From NCBI GenBank assembly GCA_003991915.1, contig RQTK01000007.1:389528-453527 (forward strand): a stretch of DNA of 64,000 nucleotides, read 5' to 3'. The notes beneath the pieces are model-generated. The model was not told the origin of the DNA. It worked only from the letters and a program-made list of their open reading frames with translations, and ran no database searches. This DNA is from Elysia chlorotica. Its lineage: Eukaryota; Mollusca; Gastropoda; Plakobranchidae. Made by a program: the position numbers and the translations under genes. Position 1 is the stretch's first letter. Each line of letters starts with the position of its first letter. Positions 47,901 to 58,793 of the stretch are shown one piece after another.

Positions 47901-48546
47901 AGTGGTAGTAATAGTTGCAGCAGTAGTTGAAGTAGAAGAGGAGGACATTTGAAGGCCTCTCAACTTACACAGTAAGTATATTAGATTTAGAAAAAAATAA
48001 TACCAAGCACATAAGAGTTTGGTCAAAAAAAAGAAGATTGAAAAAGTTATATATTTTTCTAATCTTTTTTTTTTGTAAGGAGAAACGGAAAACCGATGAT
48101 AAATATAATATGGCACTTTACAGGAATCATATATAAAAATATAAAAAATACATGTAGATCAACAAAAAATATATATTGTAAAATTAACAAATACTCTTAT
48201 GGAGATGTACACTATATTATACAAAAAGAAACAGGACGATAAAAAAGCATAGAGAAAAAAACAACGGAACACGGACAGTTTAATTACCAAAAAAGAGCGG
48301 TGGGTCAGGAATAATGAACGAAAAGGAAATAACAAGATAGGAGCAAAAAAAATATCTAGAATTGAGATATATTAAGTCCGAGAGATATATTTAGCTAAAA
48401 AAAAACTTCGGAGTGAATAAAGAGATAAAATTTGCTAGATTGAAGCAAAAATAAAATAAAATTTACAAAGGAACACATTAAGTCGTACAATTATTTCTTT
48501 TATAAAATCTATGTAAATACTATTCTTAGCGTTCAAGGTTTTTGAA
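47901..48546. other. AT-rich stretch, nothing recognised
   Basis: No element or exon seen; a mirrored donor-like 'cttacacagtaagta' lies near 47965. Confidence 0.35.
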
Positions 48547-48621
48547 AACAACAAAACAACAACAACAGCAACAACAACAGCAACAACATTAACAACAACA
48601 ACAGCAACAACAACCACCACA
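48547..48621. repeat. (CAA)n with CAG interruptions
   Basis: CAA repeats broken by about four CAG triplets. Confidence 0.92.
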
Positions 48622-49929
48622 AAACGCACAAAACGTCATGAGAATTATCATCACGATACTATCTCATCAGGCATCGTGTTTCGGTTCAGAGATCATGATT
48701 AAACACATAATTTATAATAACTGTCTGCTCAGCCTATGAAAAACACGTTGCACATAATTACGGTGTGAATGACAAGCTGGCCCAAACAGAACAAGCAAGT
48801 TGACATAGGGTTAACAGAAAATGTTTGTTGGACATTGTTATATTGCCTGAGGAGAATCATTACAAAAATCAAATGCGTGACAATAAAAAAAAACCCCAGT
48901 AAAAACGTACTTAGCATCATTAAACAAGTGGTGTTGAATTTTAAGGCGTCAACGCGAGAGACTGAATAATAAAATAGAACAATTTTATAATAAATAAATA
49001 AATTTCTCTAAAACTGTTAGCAGTAAGACAATATTTTCTTCTAATTCTTTTCAAATGTAGAATGTCCACCATTAAGAATGTATATGACTGACAATGGCAG
49101 ATGACACATTTAGAGCTACCTGATTTGTTTAATGCGAAATAATGTAAAAAAACAAACAAACAAAACAAAGCAAAAAATACAAAACAAAACAATACAAATG
49201 CAAAACTACTAATATCAATTCGACAAATATTCACATTATTAAATTGTAGCTATAAGTCCTAAGTATGGCTATGAAAATATTATTCACATTTTTTAAAAGG
49301 AAAAGCTGCAGAGTCACTTATCCATGACGAAAATAACGTGTACTATTGTAGCCAGGAACTAGAACTCAGTACCCGTATTCCTGTTTGGGAATAAATTATA
49401 TAAATGATAAATTTGTTGTGTTCTTTATTATCAAATCCGATCGCTTTCTATATTAATATTATAAAAGTTCCCTTGCTGCAGTTCAAGCTTTTTATATAGG
49501 AACCTTTTAGAAGTGAATAGTATTTTTCTGACAGACATTTTGTTTGTAAACATCTCTTCATCAGGTAAACGGGTAACTTGGCAAGTGGTCATGAATTTCG
49601 TCACAATGGGATGTGGGAAAAGCAGATGTGTAAATGTTTTTGTCCTGTAGAATTATAAATTGACATCGGTAAACTATAGCATTTATAATCATATAAAACA
49701 GTACATTTTATAACAAAAGAAAAAGGACAATTGGGCTCGTAGCGTATAACTTTATAATTGGAGATATTACGTTTAGTATTTAAAAGGTGTTTTGTTGTTT
49801 ATTGTCAAGAACCTCTAAAATTAATTTAATGAGTTGTCTTGTGTAAACGAGTTTTTTTTATACGATGGACTACTTTATCTTTCGAAGTATTGCAGAAAGA
49901 TACCATTGACATCAGAGTCAATATAATAA
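48622..49929. other. AT-rich stretch, no gene seen
   Basis: Frames at 48729-48969 on both strands are unremarkable; the minus one is hydrophobic because of T-richness. Confidence 0.35.
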
Positions 49930-50010
49930 TATAAATAATATATTGCATTTATATAGCGCACTTCCATGAACAATCATGCTCAATGCGCTTAACAATTTCC
50001 ATGATCACTT
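49930..50010 (+). mobile_element. possible dispersed-element terminus ('tatagcgc' type)
   Basis: aataatatattgcatttata, tagcgcacttcc, atgctcaatgcgcttaacaa resembles a short repeat end common in marine invertebrate genomes (ataat run, 'tatagcgc', 'gctcaaagcgctt'). There is only one copy in the window, so this rests on general familiarity. Confidence 0.35.
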
Positions 50011-50872
50011 GTACAAAAGAAGAATAATCCTATAATGTTGACACAATACAATATTACATTCCAAGCCACAAGGAAATATTATAGGTATTTGCAACATTCA
50101 GCGGTTCAATTTCAATCGTCTAAAAATTGTCAAACGTTTTGATGTTCACCCTAGCATTACCTTAAATTAGAAAGCACATTCCCTTCCCTGAGCGCTGAGT
50201 GAAACACACACACTAGCTGTTGACCTTTATTGCAGAGCTCTGTTTCAGCAATCATAATAATGTATGACATATTTCTCATCCGCTTGAGCATCGTCTAAAA
50301 TTTGTGACATCGACTCCAATTATATAATTTTTTTTGCTTGTTTGCTTTGATAAAATTGATGTCAAATATTAATGTTAACTATCTATAGTTTAAGTACACA
50401 AAGAAAATATTACCCCTCTTTATATTTTGCATTAAAATGGATAGCAGTCGCTTTCTGTTTCATTATTCGACACAGGCTTTGATTTTGGAAATTCTCATAG
50501 GATATTAATTTTTAATTTCCTTATTTAAAATGCATTATTGCTTTTTGTCTATTTATCTTTCTACTTTTGATTTTTTCTTCAAAACTATAGACTTATGACT
50601 GAATACTTTTATTTCTTGTTCTAATTAAAGAAAATCAAAATAACTACTAGTTGCTTTTACAAATAGCATTCAAAATTAAATTGAATAGCCAATTTAGACT
50701 TTTATTTAAAAAAATTTTTTTAAATGTGACATTTTGTTTCTGAATTTTTCCTCCTAGCATAGTTGTGTTACTGGTCGGCACCTGCTTAACTCTAACTTGT
50801 TATCCATGTCCGCTCACATTGTGGTCAATGACACAGTAACCAATAAGTACCTTCCTAATATTAGTGGAGAGC
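50011..50872. other. AT-rich stretch, nothing recognised
   Basis: No element or exon seen. Confidence 0.35.
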
Positions 50873-51030
50873 ATTGAGTTGGTCTTCTAACGTGCGACTT
50901 CAGCAACAAGGCTATATTGTCGGCGGAATCCATAACTAACATCTGACAATTTTGCATATTGCCACACACAAAGAAATCTTTGACCGATCGTGGGGTTCAA
51001 ACGAGGGAACCTCCCTATAGGGAGACGAAC
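50873..51030 (-). mobile_element. tRNA-derived SINE (family 1), diverged copy
   Basis: On the minus strand a B-box-like cctcgtttgaacccc is followed by gtgtgtggcaatatgcaaaa, ttgtcagatgttagttatgg, cgacaatatagcc and a ttagaagaccaactcaa tail, matching the core and tail of the family. It is more diverged and shorter than the other copies. A C-rich run (about 51028-51043) lies at its 5' side. Confidence 0.55.
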
Positions 51031-51539
51031 AACACCCCCCCCCCCTTCCCCAAGGTGAAAGTAACCTGGATCCAGTAGACTTCTGAAGAAAGCATCAGAC
51101 ATAGGGTTGGGTAGAGAGGGGTGGAGGCAATGACTCAGCTGGCATGAGGAAATTTCCTTTGTTTGTGACACCTTTTGGTGTGACACGAAAAGCAACAAGG
51201 TGGGTTGCTGCTTTCTCATAAAACTCTCGGCTGGTTCTAGGCGTATCATTCTCAAGGCTTGGTAGACTTCAGCCGTCGGTAAAAATCTTATTAAAGAGAA
51301 TTACAATTTTAAAAATTGATATGGAAACTTGTTTAAAACAACCAGTAAATCTATTAATAATAAATATAATAATAATTAACTTTATTACGCATATTTTCAT
51401 AGAGAAGGCATATCAAGTAACATGTACAACTGAAGGTGGGTCAAAATTTTACTATTAAAAATGTCGCACTAAACATTCGAATTTGTTGTGCTACTCTTTT
51501 ATTAGTCCTTTTTAAAATACAGATGCAAAGTTGTCCATT

Positions 51540-51955
51540 TAAAAATAAACATTTCAAAGCAAGAACAAGGAAAACTGCTTACACATTTGCTACCCCGCCT
51601 TTACGTTTCTATTTCAATCAATGTTGGCATCGCTTAATCCAATTGTTTTTCGTTATGCTGTGAATAGAAGCCTATTTTTGCCATTTTCAAGGACATTTAT
51701 TTTATTTCGGTACTCACGTTGGAAAAACTATTAGCTTATCTCCGATTTCTTTCGTTGTAGAATCTGCATGTTTCTTGGTTTTCGCAATCAACTATGTTTG
51801 AAAGCAGGACAAAGGAAAACTACTGGCACATTAGCTGGTAAAGCTCGCCTTAAGTATCAATTTTAATCAAAGTTGGCACCGTTTAATTCAAAGGAAAACT
51901 AATTTGCCATTTCGGACACACGTTTACTCTCTTCTTTGTTTGCCACATCAACTAT
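51540..51955. repeat. diverged tandem duplication, about 250-bp period
   Basis: tttcaaagcaagaacaagga, aaactgcttacacatttgct and caatgttggcatcgcttaat (51550-51643) recur as tttgaaagcaggacaaagga, aaactactggcacattagct and caaagttggcaccgtttaat (about 51797-51893). Downstream 'tttgccatttt...tttcgg' and 'caactatg' also repeat. The two units may be part of an element. Confidence 0.6.
51718..51791 (-). CDS. weak candidate minus-strand exon
   Basis: On the minus strand, acceptor-like tcctgctttcaaacatag, 24 open codons and two bases, then a good donor (CCAAC then GTGAGTACC). The peptide is Lys/Thr-rich (Ile-Ala-Lys-Thr-Lys-Lys-His-Ala-Asp-Ser). It lies inside the diverged duplication, whose other unit does not keep the frame, so chance is likely. 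Confidence 0.15.
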
Positions 51956-52225
51956 GCAGCGGTTTAACCTGTTGTTAATTTGTAGCCCTGCTAACTTTTT
52001 AACTGTGATCGTCATAATTTATTTTACCTTTTTGGTCTCGCTTTTTCACTATATTCACTTCCTACGAAAACCAGTCTGTATTATATTTATATCCTCTGTT
52101 ACCTCAGCTTGTTAGTCATGTATGTCTTTGAGTCTATCATAATATTATTCTCTCTATTCAGCTCTCATTTATGTATCCTAATCTTGTACGTCTATCTTTC
52201 TAAGTTCTACGCAACCGCCCACCAG
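51956..52225. other. T-rich stretch, nothing recognised
   Basis: No element or gene seen. Confidence 0.35.
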
Positions 52226-52413
52226 GTTTGCGTGTAAACTTGTTAAATGTTTACGATACCGTTGTAACAAAATTGAAACCAAAAATCAATGTAGACACCA
52301 ATGTATCGAAATGCCCCCAGAAGGATTCTCAGTTGCTGATTATGTCAAAACCTATTTGCTTTTTAATGAAGGATTACTGTGGATGCAAACTTGTCGGTAT
52401 GCAGATGGGATAG
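52226..52413 (+). CDS. weak candidate exon or ORF
   Basis: After cgcaaccgcccaccag (a poor acceptor) two leading bases and about 61 codons stay open to TAG at 52411-52413. A possible donor (TCG then GTATGCAG) near 52396 would make an exon with phase 1 at both ends. The peptide has four Cys (Lys-Cys-Pro-Gln-Lys, Pro-Ile-Cys-Phe, Tyr-Cys-Gly-Cys-Lys). No family is recognised and the AT-rich codons make chance likely. Confidence 0.2.
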
Positions 52414-52544
52414 TAAGATAACTATAACTAAATGAATGAAAAATATTAATAGTCAAGCCCTAGGGGTTCCTGGACGGCAGTGTTTGCATCAAGCGTGCAT
52501 TGGTAATGGTTTTCAATTTCGTAACTCCCATCTCTTTCTCTCTC

Positions 52545-52545
<1 letters not shown>

Positions 52546-52610
<65 letters not shown>

Positions 52611-52640
52611 ATCTCTCTCTGTCTCTCTCTATATCCCTAT
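52546..52640. repeat. (CT)n microsatellite
   Basis: About 28 perfect CT units with imperfect flanks. Confidence 0.93.
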
Positions 52641-53004
52641 TTTTTCTTTCTATCTATCTACTTTATCTAACTCAATGTCTGCGGTTTTTATAGGGCATTG
52701 TTAGACGTAAAATTCAATATAATTATGCAAGGTGTAAACTGTCTCTGGACGTATAACGAAGATGCTGTTGCAAGTGTGCATATTGATGAATCAATGAACT
52801 ATGCAGTTTACATTTTTGGGATATATTTTTTATTCCAAAGTTGCACCTAAACTCGAATGATTGAAAAACTGTGTAGTAATAAGTGAGTTGCTTTATCTCT
52901 TATAATAGAAAAAACAAGACAATGTTGTCCTAGATTTACACCACAAATGTTAACTACAAAATCAATGCACGTTATTCATAGAACATTTACTTTTCTCTTC
53001 ACAG
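52641..53004. other. AT-rich, possible intron
   Basis: Lies immediately 5' of the candidate exon at 53005 and ends in its pyrimidine-rich acceptor. Confidence 0.3.
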
Positions 53005-53171
53005 AGGAATATTGCTCAATCACACAATTGCCAATGCACTTGAGTTGAGGCAAACGACGATGTTACTACATCAACAAAAGGATTCTCACACAATCCTCGA
53101 GGGGGAAGCTTGCTTTGTTTCACTCATGCGGCATTTGCACATTGTGGAGCATATTGATCATGCCATAAGCA
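53005..53171 (+). CDS. candidate internal exon with strong splice sites
   Basis: A textbook acceptor (ttacttttctcttcacag) precedes 167 bases that end at a good donor (AAGCA then GTAAGAAC). Exactly one frame is open (from 53006): 55 codons with one leading and one trailing base, so phase 2 in and phase 1 out. The peptide is well mixed and helix-like: Leu-Asn-His-Thr-Ile-Ala-Asn-Ala-Leu-Glu-Leu-Arg early, Glu-Gly-Glu-Ala-Cys-Phe-Val-Ser-Leu in the middle, His-Ile-Val-Glu-His-Ile-Asp-His near the end. GC is above the surroundings. No ATG is needed because it is internal. I do not recognise the family and found no partner exon of matching phase nearby. This is the best-supported internal exon in the window. 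Confidence 0.42.
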
Positions 53172-53789
53172 GTAAGAACAAATAATTATGTATAACATTG
53201 TCCCGCATTGTGGTTTGACCAGGTGACAGAGATTCTGTTGTCCTTAAGAAAATCTATCATGGACCTGATGTTGCTTAGACTATTTAATAATAGCTTTACG
53301 AGTGATATGTGTATTAAAATAAATTAAAGGAAATTGATCAATCTCTTCGAGGTCTTTATTAGCACCAATCCTAGCACTATAAAGTTAGGTCGCAAAACAA
53401 GATGATATAGCCATTCTTTGGCAAATCTACCTACATTATGGTCTACACATAGACTTATCAATAACATGCTTTTAGGCAGACCATAATGGTTTACGTCATG
53501 ATTGTTTCCTTCTACTGAGATCTGTGTAATTAGTTAGAGGTATTTCTACAGAAATCGTATTGACAAGGCCATTGATTATTCCCAGACGGATTTCTATAGG
53601 AAGTTCTATCAAGCGTATAGCTCTGGATCGCATTAGTGTCACTTAACCTTTAAGAAGTAGCCTATCAAAACTAAATGTGGTCAGTAATATTTTATTTTTT
53701 TAAATACTTCTATAATTCCAACAATACTTTTCGATCTTGAAATTACTAATTTGTGAATAATAATTAAAAAAACAACAATTAGCCTGCAC
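53172..53789. other. AT-rich stretch, nothing recognised
   Basis: Would be intron if the preceding exon is real. Confidence 0.3.
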
Positions 53790-54008
53790 CTCTATCTTCA
53801 TAATAGGAATATCGCACGTAATATCTTCATACTAGGGATATCGCACGTAATATCTTCATACTAGGGATATCGCACGTAATATCTTCATACTAGGGATATC
53901 GCACGTAATATCTTCATACTAGGGATATCGCACGTAATATCTTCATACTAGGGATATCGCACGTAATATCTTCATACTAGGGATATCGCACGTAATATCT
54001 TTCATACT
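53790..54008. repeat. 29-bp minisatellite, about 7.5 copies
   Basis: The unit taatatcttcatactagggatatcgcacg is 29 bp (taatatcttcatactaggga then tatcgcacg). Six copies at 53819-53992 are identical. The first (53790-53818) is diverged (aataggaatatcg) and the last (from 53993) is cut short with an extra T. Identical inner copies with degenerate edges point to recent expansion. Confidence 0.97.
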
Positions 54009-54889
54009 GCCAAATGGGATTAAATTAAAGCAAAATTTGATTTTCCTTGATAGGAAATTAAAATCTAATTATGCGTGTCCAACTTGCCAACAGCAAAACT
54101 CTTTAAGCAATAAATCTAAAGATATTTAATTTAATCGAATTAATACACAAAAATTGTTGGGCCTGAACATGGCCGCTTAGTGTTCGTTGAACCTGAAACT
54201 CATCAACTCTGGAGGTTTATAATTAGAATGTCTGTCTCTAAGAAGATCTGCAGCAATCGATCATTTTCTTATTATCTGTTCATCCAAGTTATGAATATTT
54301 TACTTAAATGGCATTTAAGAAATATGCAGGTCTGTGTCTTGGCTTTATTAATAGTAATGTATAATTTTACACAGCGCATAACGACAATTTTAAGGCTGGG
54401 CTCCATGCCTTTTATATTGCTCACAAATGATTAAAATATTAAATCTTACAAAAATATTACTGATCTAAAATATTTAAACATAGATATTCTAATTGTTAAA
54501 CACAAATCTATGTTATGTATAATAATAATAAAATAAATTACATTTTTCACATGGTCTATTAAAAATCATGATTTAGACACTAAAATTTACATGTTGGTTC
54601 GTTAGAAAAAAGAAATACACACATATATTGAAAATTGTTTTAGTTAAAAAAATTGATTCTTAATTTGGACGTTCTAAAAATAAATGATAGAATACATTAT
54701 TAACTAAAAAAAAGCATTCAGGTACAAATGATGATTTGGTTTTTATTTTAAACGTATCGAAAATAGTAGAGAATTTCACGTTTTGAGACCAATGAACGAA
54801 AAGAAACGTTAACCATAGGATTTATAACTTTTTTTGAGAAGAATCAAATATTTCAAATCGTAGGATGAACGAATCCCTTATCTACCAGG
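54009..54889. other. AT-rich stretch, no gene seen
   Basis: The 54180-54434 frame is hydrophobic but without domains or clear splice sites. Confidence 0.35.
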
Positions 54890-55560
54890 TTGATAGAGTT
54901 TTATTTAATATTGTAAATATGTTGGAGCGAGCCTATACATGCAATTAAACGCTAGGATAACAATTTTATAGCTTATTATTTCTTCAATAGACAGCCAATG
55001 TAACTTTGGTAAACTGGCCTGGTGTGCTCATACTTTGTACAGGGCGTAACTAGTGGCGCAGCATTCGTCTGTGCGATTAGTAGTTTGTAAAACGTCTTCT
55101 CAGGAAGGCATATTATATAATCTGTGGGAAAGTCCGACAGCAGATCGTTACAACAGTCTAATCTATACAAGCGCAGTCATATTTAGAAAGTTTTTTGGGG
55201 ATGCAATATTCTTAATTTGTAATTAAACTGCTTTATAAAGATTATTTATTTGAGGATCCACCGAAAAGGCTTTATCTAGCACGACCCCAATGTTTTTTAC
55301 TACTTCGCTGTTGGAGATTTTGTGATCATTTAGGTTTATTTTGAGATTATCCGTTCTTAAAAGTGACAAAAGTTGGGAAAAAGTAATATTTTTTTCGTCA
55401 TTAAAATTGTATTTTCAGCTTGTTAGCTTTCATCCATCCGTTCACTTCCTTAATACAATTTTGAATGTTAATAATAGAATTGTCATGATCAGCCGGATCG
55501 TAACCACATAAATTTGATTTTCATCAGCGTAAAAATGGTAAAGTAAATAAAAATTATTAG
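54890..55560 (-). mobile_element. decayed non-LTR reverse transcriptase fragment
   Basis: The minus strand keeps the order of motifs of the RT palm and thumb of CR1/Jockey-group LINEs. His-Phe-Tyr-Ala-Asp-Glu-Asn-Gln-Ile-Tyr-Val near 55520 is the catalytic Tyr-Ala-Asp-Asp box with the second Asp changed to Glu. Next come Asp-His-Asp-Asn-Ser-Ile and Glu-Val-Asn-Gly-Trp-Met-Lys-Ala-Asn-Lys-Leu (near 55450), Val-Lys-Asn-Ile-Gly-Val-Val-Leu-Asp (near 55290) and Arg-Leu-Asp-Cys-Cys-Asn-Asp-Leu-Leu (near 55155). Last is His-Thr-Arg-Pro-Val-Tyr-Gln-Ser-Tyr-Ile-Gly-Cys-Leu (near 55000), the counterpart of the family's 'pro-val...leu-his-trp-leu' block. Stops and frameshifts separate these pieces. The endonuclease and N-terminal RT parts are absent, as in 5'-truncated copies. 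It is a dead element. Confidence 0.82.
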
Positions 55561-55903
55561 AAATGAATATTGGCTAGTGGCTATGAATTAAGAGCTTTAA
55601 TCTAGTTGCGCGCTTGCCCTTTTTATGCACTTTTCATATACTTACCAATGAAAAAATATCCTCTCTTATATTTTAGCAGTTAGTTTTTTTTTGTTTTTTT
55701 TTTTATTGTAATACAGTTTGTGTACCGACTTTTAGTTTTTGCCTTCTTCTCCTTTCATTTTACTTTCTGTGTTTTCTCTAATTTATCTTTTTACTTCTAC
55801 AATTTTCATGCTGCCTTTCTTTTATTTAAAAAGCACTTCTGTTTATTTGCTTCTTAGAATGCAGTTTTTTTTCATCAATTACAAAAAAAACAACAACAAA
55901 ACA
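55561..55903. other. T-rich stretch, nothing recognised
   Basis: No element or exon seen. Confidence 0.35.
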
Positions 55904-55980
55904 CAGCCGCCAGAGCGGAGGCCGGAACCACGAACCTTGTGCCACAGCGCTACAGTGCTATCGCTTGCCCCTCATTGGAT
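55904..55980 (-). mobile_element. tRNA-like SINE head
   Basis: On the minus strand gcaagcgatagcactgtagc is A-box-like and ggttcgtggttccggcc contains a B-box-like stretch; the locally GC-rich 77 bp stand out from AT-rich flanks. A CAA/A run adjoins it. It differs from the family 1 head. Confidence 0.4.
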
Positions 55981-56968
55981 TTAATTCCTCCATTTATTAT
56001 TTCATTTTCCTGTTTGCTTTTTTCATTTATCCCTTTTAATAGTATATCTTGATTCATTCATCCACTTGTTATATATTTATCTTTCTATATACCCACCCAT
56101 CAATTTATCATCATCTAGCTATCTAGCTCACTATCTAATTTCCATCTATATTATTATCTATCAACCTATTTACCTATCTATATGCCGACTTATCTATCTA
56201 TTTATCATCTCTCTGTATCTATCTCTTATGTATGTATTTACGTATATATTCATCTATGTGTCTATCTCTAAATGTATATATCTGTATATTTATCCAACTG
56301 CCTTCTGTCTTCATGTGTGTTAAGGGTCGCATCTGATCCGCACTGCCTGATCCTAGCTTAAGTTCGATAAGCAAAAAGATCTGATATTGTTTATTACAAT
56401 GAACGACATTTCAAACAAGCAAACGCACCTGTTTCCATGCGTATCCTCTTGGAACAATATTTCTTACTTCTTGCGTCGACCTTTTCTCTTTTTGTAATTC
56501 ATATCTGTATCAATTTTGTCTCATCTTATCCACTTTTTCGTTGTACTTTCTTCCTTGATCAGGAACATTTACAAGACATTTTGAGAATCATTATGACTGC
56601 ACTCTGCAACTCGTGATGAAAGGAATTATAGCTGATCTTGTGAAATGTCGGATTTTACAGGCTTGTTGAGTGCGATTAAGGCAGTACATGGTAATCTTGT
56701 AAATAACTTCTAAAGAAGTTCACTCCGTACACTTCGCAACTGGAATTGTCTGAGAGCAAAATAGAAAATAATTAAAATAACAAGCATAGATGATATTGTG
56801 CTTTTCTCTGATAATCTTTTTAAATTAAAAAAAATCTGTTTTCGATGTATATCATGATGTACTATGAACCAGTCTATGAGACTGATTATTGAGAACATCG
56901 TTTTCCTTTAAGATAGAGAGAAAGCGAGAGAGAAAGAGATAAATAGATAGACAGATGGATATTTAGAT
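55981..56968. other. imperfect (TATC)n-like and AT-rich sequence
   Basis: The 56080-56300 part is a degenerate TCTA/TATC array that yields Ile/Tyr-rich frames. The rest holds nothing recognisable. Confidence 0.5.
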
Positions 56969-57008
56969 AAAGAGAGAGGGAGACAGAGAAACAGAGAGAC
57001 AGAGAGAC

Positions 57009-57053
<45 letters not shown>
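56969..57053. repeat. (GA)n microsatellite
   Basis: About 20 perfect GA units preceded by GACA/GAAA-type units, directly beyond the 3' end of the LINE fragment at 57064. Confidence 0.92.
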
Positions 57054-57056
<3 letters not shown>

Positions 57057-57063
57057 TAGATAA

Positions 57064-57350
57064 AATCATCATCACCATGCTGGCTTGTCGGCAGTATCTG
57101 ACATGGCCTCCCGTACATCCGCATGCAGAGTTCTTCCAGCCTCGCTGGGCCTTCGTTGTATCCAGTCGCTGATGTCGTCCATCCACCTTCTTGTAGGTCT
57201 GCCCTGTCTTCGCTTGCCCCCAGCTTTGCTTCTAGGATATGTCTTTCCAAACTGTCATGTCTTTTAGGTGCTCAAAGTATTTCAGTTTTCTTTCTTTGGT
57301 GGTATTCAAAAGCCAATTTCGTTTGATCTTAAGTTCTTTAAGTATAGAAA
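57064..57350 (-). mobile_element. 3' end of a second LINE family (RT C-terminus)
   Basis: On the minus strand the C-terminal end of an endonuclease-reverse transcriptase is readable. Lys-Leu-Lys-Tyr-Phe-Glu-His-Leu (near 57290) matches the family's 'Lys-Leu-X-Tyr-Phe-Gly-His' block. After a frameshift, Asp-Ser-Leu-Glu-Arg-His-Ile-Leu-Glu and Gly-Lys-Arg-Arg-Gln-Gly-Arg-Pro-Thr-Arg-Arg-Trp-Met-Asp-Asp-Ile (57230-57165) match the hallmark 'Gly-Arg-Pro...Arg-Trp-Asp-Asp' block. The frame runs on to a stop near 57068, then a tggtgatgatg tail, the usual kind of 3' end for such elements. It is 5'-truncated and frameshifted. Confidence 0.8.
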
Positions 57351-58188
57351 ATTTTAGTAGATCAAATAAATACTAAAAAAACTGTAATTCCTGAGAGGGA
57401 AATTGAAGCAGTCCGTGTTGGTACAATATTGTTGGTAAATATAAATGTTTCTATACATTTCTTTATCGACATGTTACATAGCTATTAATTCAAATTAGAT
57501 TTAATTAAATTTGAATTAAAGTTCACTTTAGCTGTTTCAAGACAATGAAAAAAATCAAAAGTGCAAAAAAAGACGTTTTAATGAAGAAAACAAACAATAA
57601 AAGATGTAGATCTACATATTCAACACATAATTACGGTATTTGTGTCGCGTTATTGAAAAAAAAACATCAATATGTTTTTTCAGCCTTTCACGTTGTGTTA
57701 ATAGTATTAAAAGGATGCGCTGTGAGAGGAAGTGTGCATGTGTTTGTAAAAGTATGAGAGGTAGAGGTCTACCAGCAAGCTGGAACGATGCAACTAGAAC
57801 CTGCGTACATTGCACTAAGCAATTATCGATGCGCTGACTGATTCGCCTTAATTAAAACACCGGCATTTCCCGATGCAAACCGCTTCAGATTATCGATTTC
57901 AATAAAATAAAGTGCTCGTCAAAGGCCTCGAGGTCCTGATGTCATGCTGAGACAAGCCGCCATGAACTTGTCATGGCTGCACAGTGCACAGACCTCAGGA
58001 AGTTTGTTATCTTATTGGCTGCAGCAGCAGGTTTACCTGACACGAGCATAGTCCTGAACAGTTTTTTTTAATGCTAGTTCGAGTAATTTCACTGGTAGCA
58101 TGGCTAGAATAGAGCCTGCTTGAGAAATTTTACTGTAGACAAGACTTGCAAGCAACCAGAGCTCATTTGAAGGTGGTTTATCGGTTGA
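57351..58188. other. AT-rich, then GC-richer, no gene called
   Basis: From about 57880 to 58030 GC is higher (ggcctcgaggtcctgatgtc, gccgccatgaacttgtcatgg) without an open domain. Confidence 0.3.
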
Positions 58189-58262
58189 GGGCGTGGTGAC
58201 ACAGTTGTTAAAGTGCGCAGCTTCAAATCGGGAAATCCCTGCTTCAAATCCAGATCCGGCTG
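58189..58262 (+). mobile_element. tRNA-like SINE head
   Basis: gggcgtggtgacacagttgt, taaag (A-box-like, about 58189-58213) and gcttcaaatcc (B-box-like, 58241-58251) with good spacing. The segment cgggaaatccctgcttcaaatcc looks like a duplicated anticodon/T-arm end. No tail shared with family 1. Confidence 0.5.
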
Positions 58263-58751
58263 CATTGAGCCCCACTAGAGCAGCTCAGTACGTAGAGCGA
58301 AACGGATTCTAATAATATATCTCTGGTTCAATCTGCCGATAAGGTGTAAAAGATATTTTTAAATACCTAATAGATGTTAAACTAGCAGTTTTCGTTTTCT
58401 CCGACTGGTGCTCTTAACTCTTCTTCTTCTGCCTCTATGGTAAAATGTGCAGTTCTCTATTTCTGTGGTGAGGGATACAAGAGGATAACTCCAACAACAA
58501 GCAGTTTAAAAAATTTGAGGGAAAGTGAAACAATTCATGATGTCCATGAGTACTTGGTAAATGAATTGCGAATGTACGTTATTGCGTTCTAATTTTTCTT
58601 CATTCACAGACACCAAATAAACGCGTAAAAAGGTCAGAGCTAAACGATGTTATAAATAAACTTTAGAATGGGAATTTAGTTTGCCTGGAGTTGCCCCACA
58701 TTGATATGTATTGCTAGCATATTACATTACTCATAGACTGATGTTAATTTT

Positions 58752-58793
58752 GATTAGAAATGAAACATTTGATTAGAAATGAAACATTGATCG
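58752..58793. repeat. 20-bp tandem duplication
   Basis: tttgattagaaatgaaacat occurs twice head to tail. Confidence 0.8.

Noticed and set aside
48729..48920. Membrane-protein-like minus frame
   Set aside because: T-rich DNA gives hydrophobic residues by default; no splice sites or family pattern.
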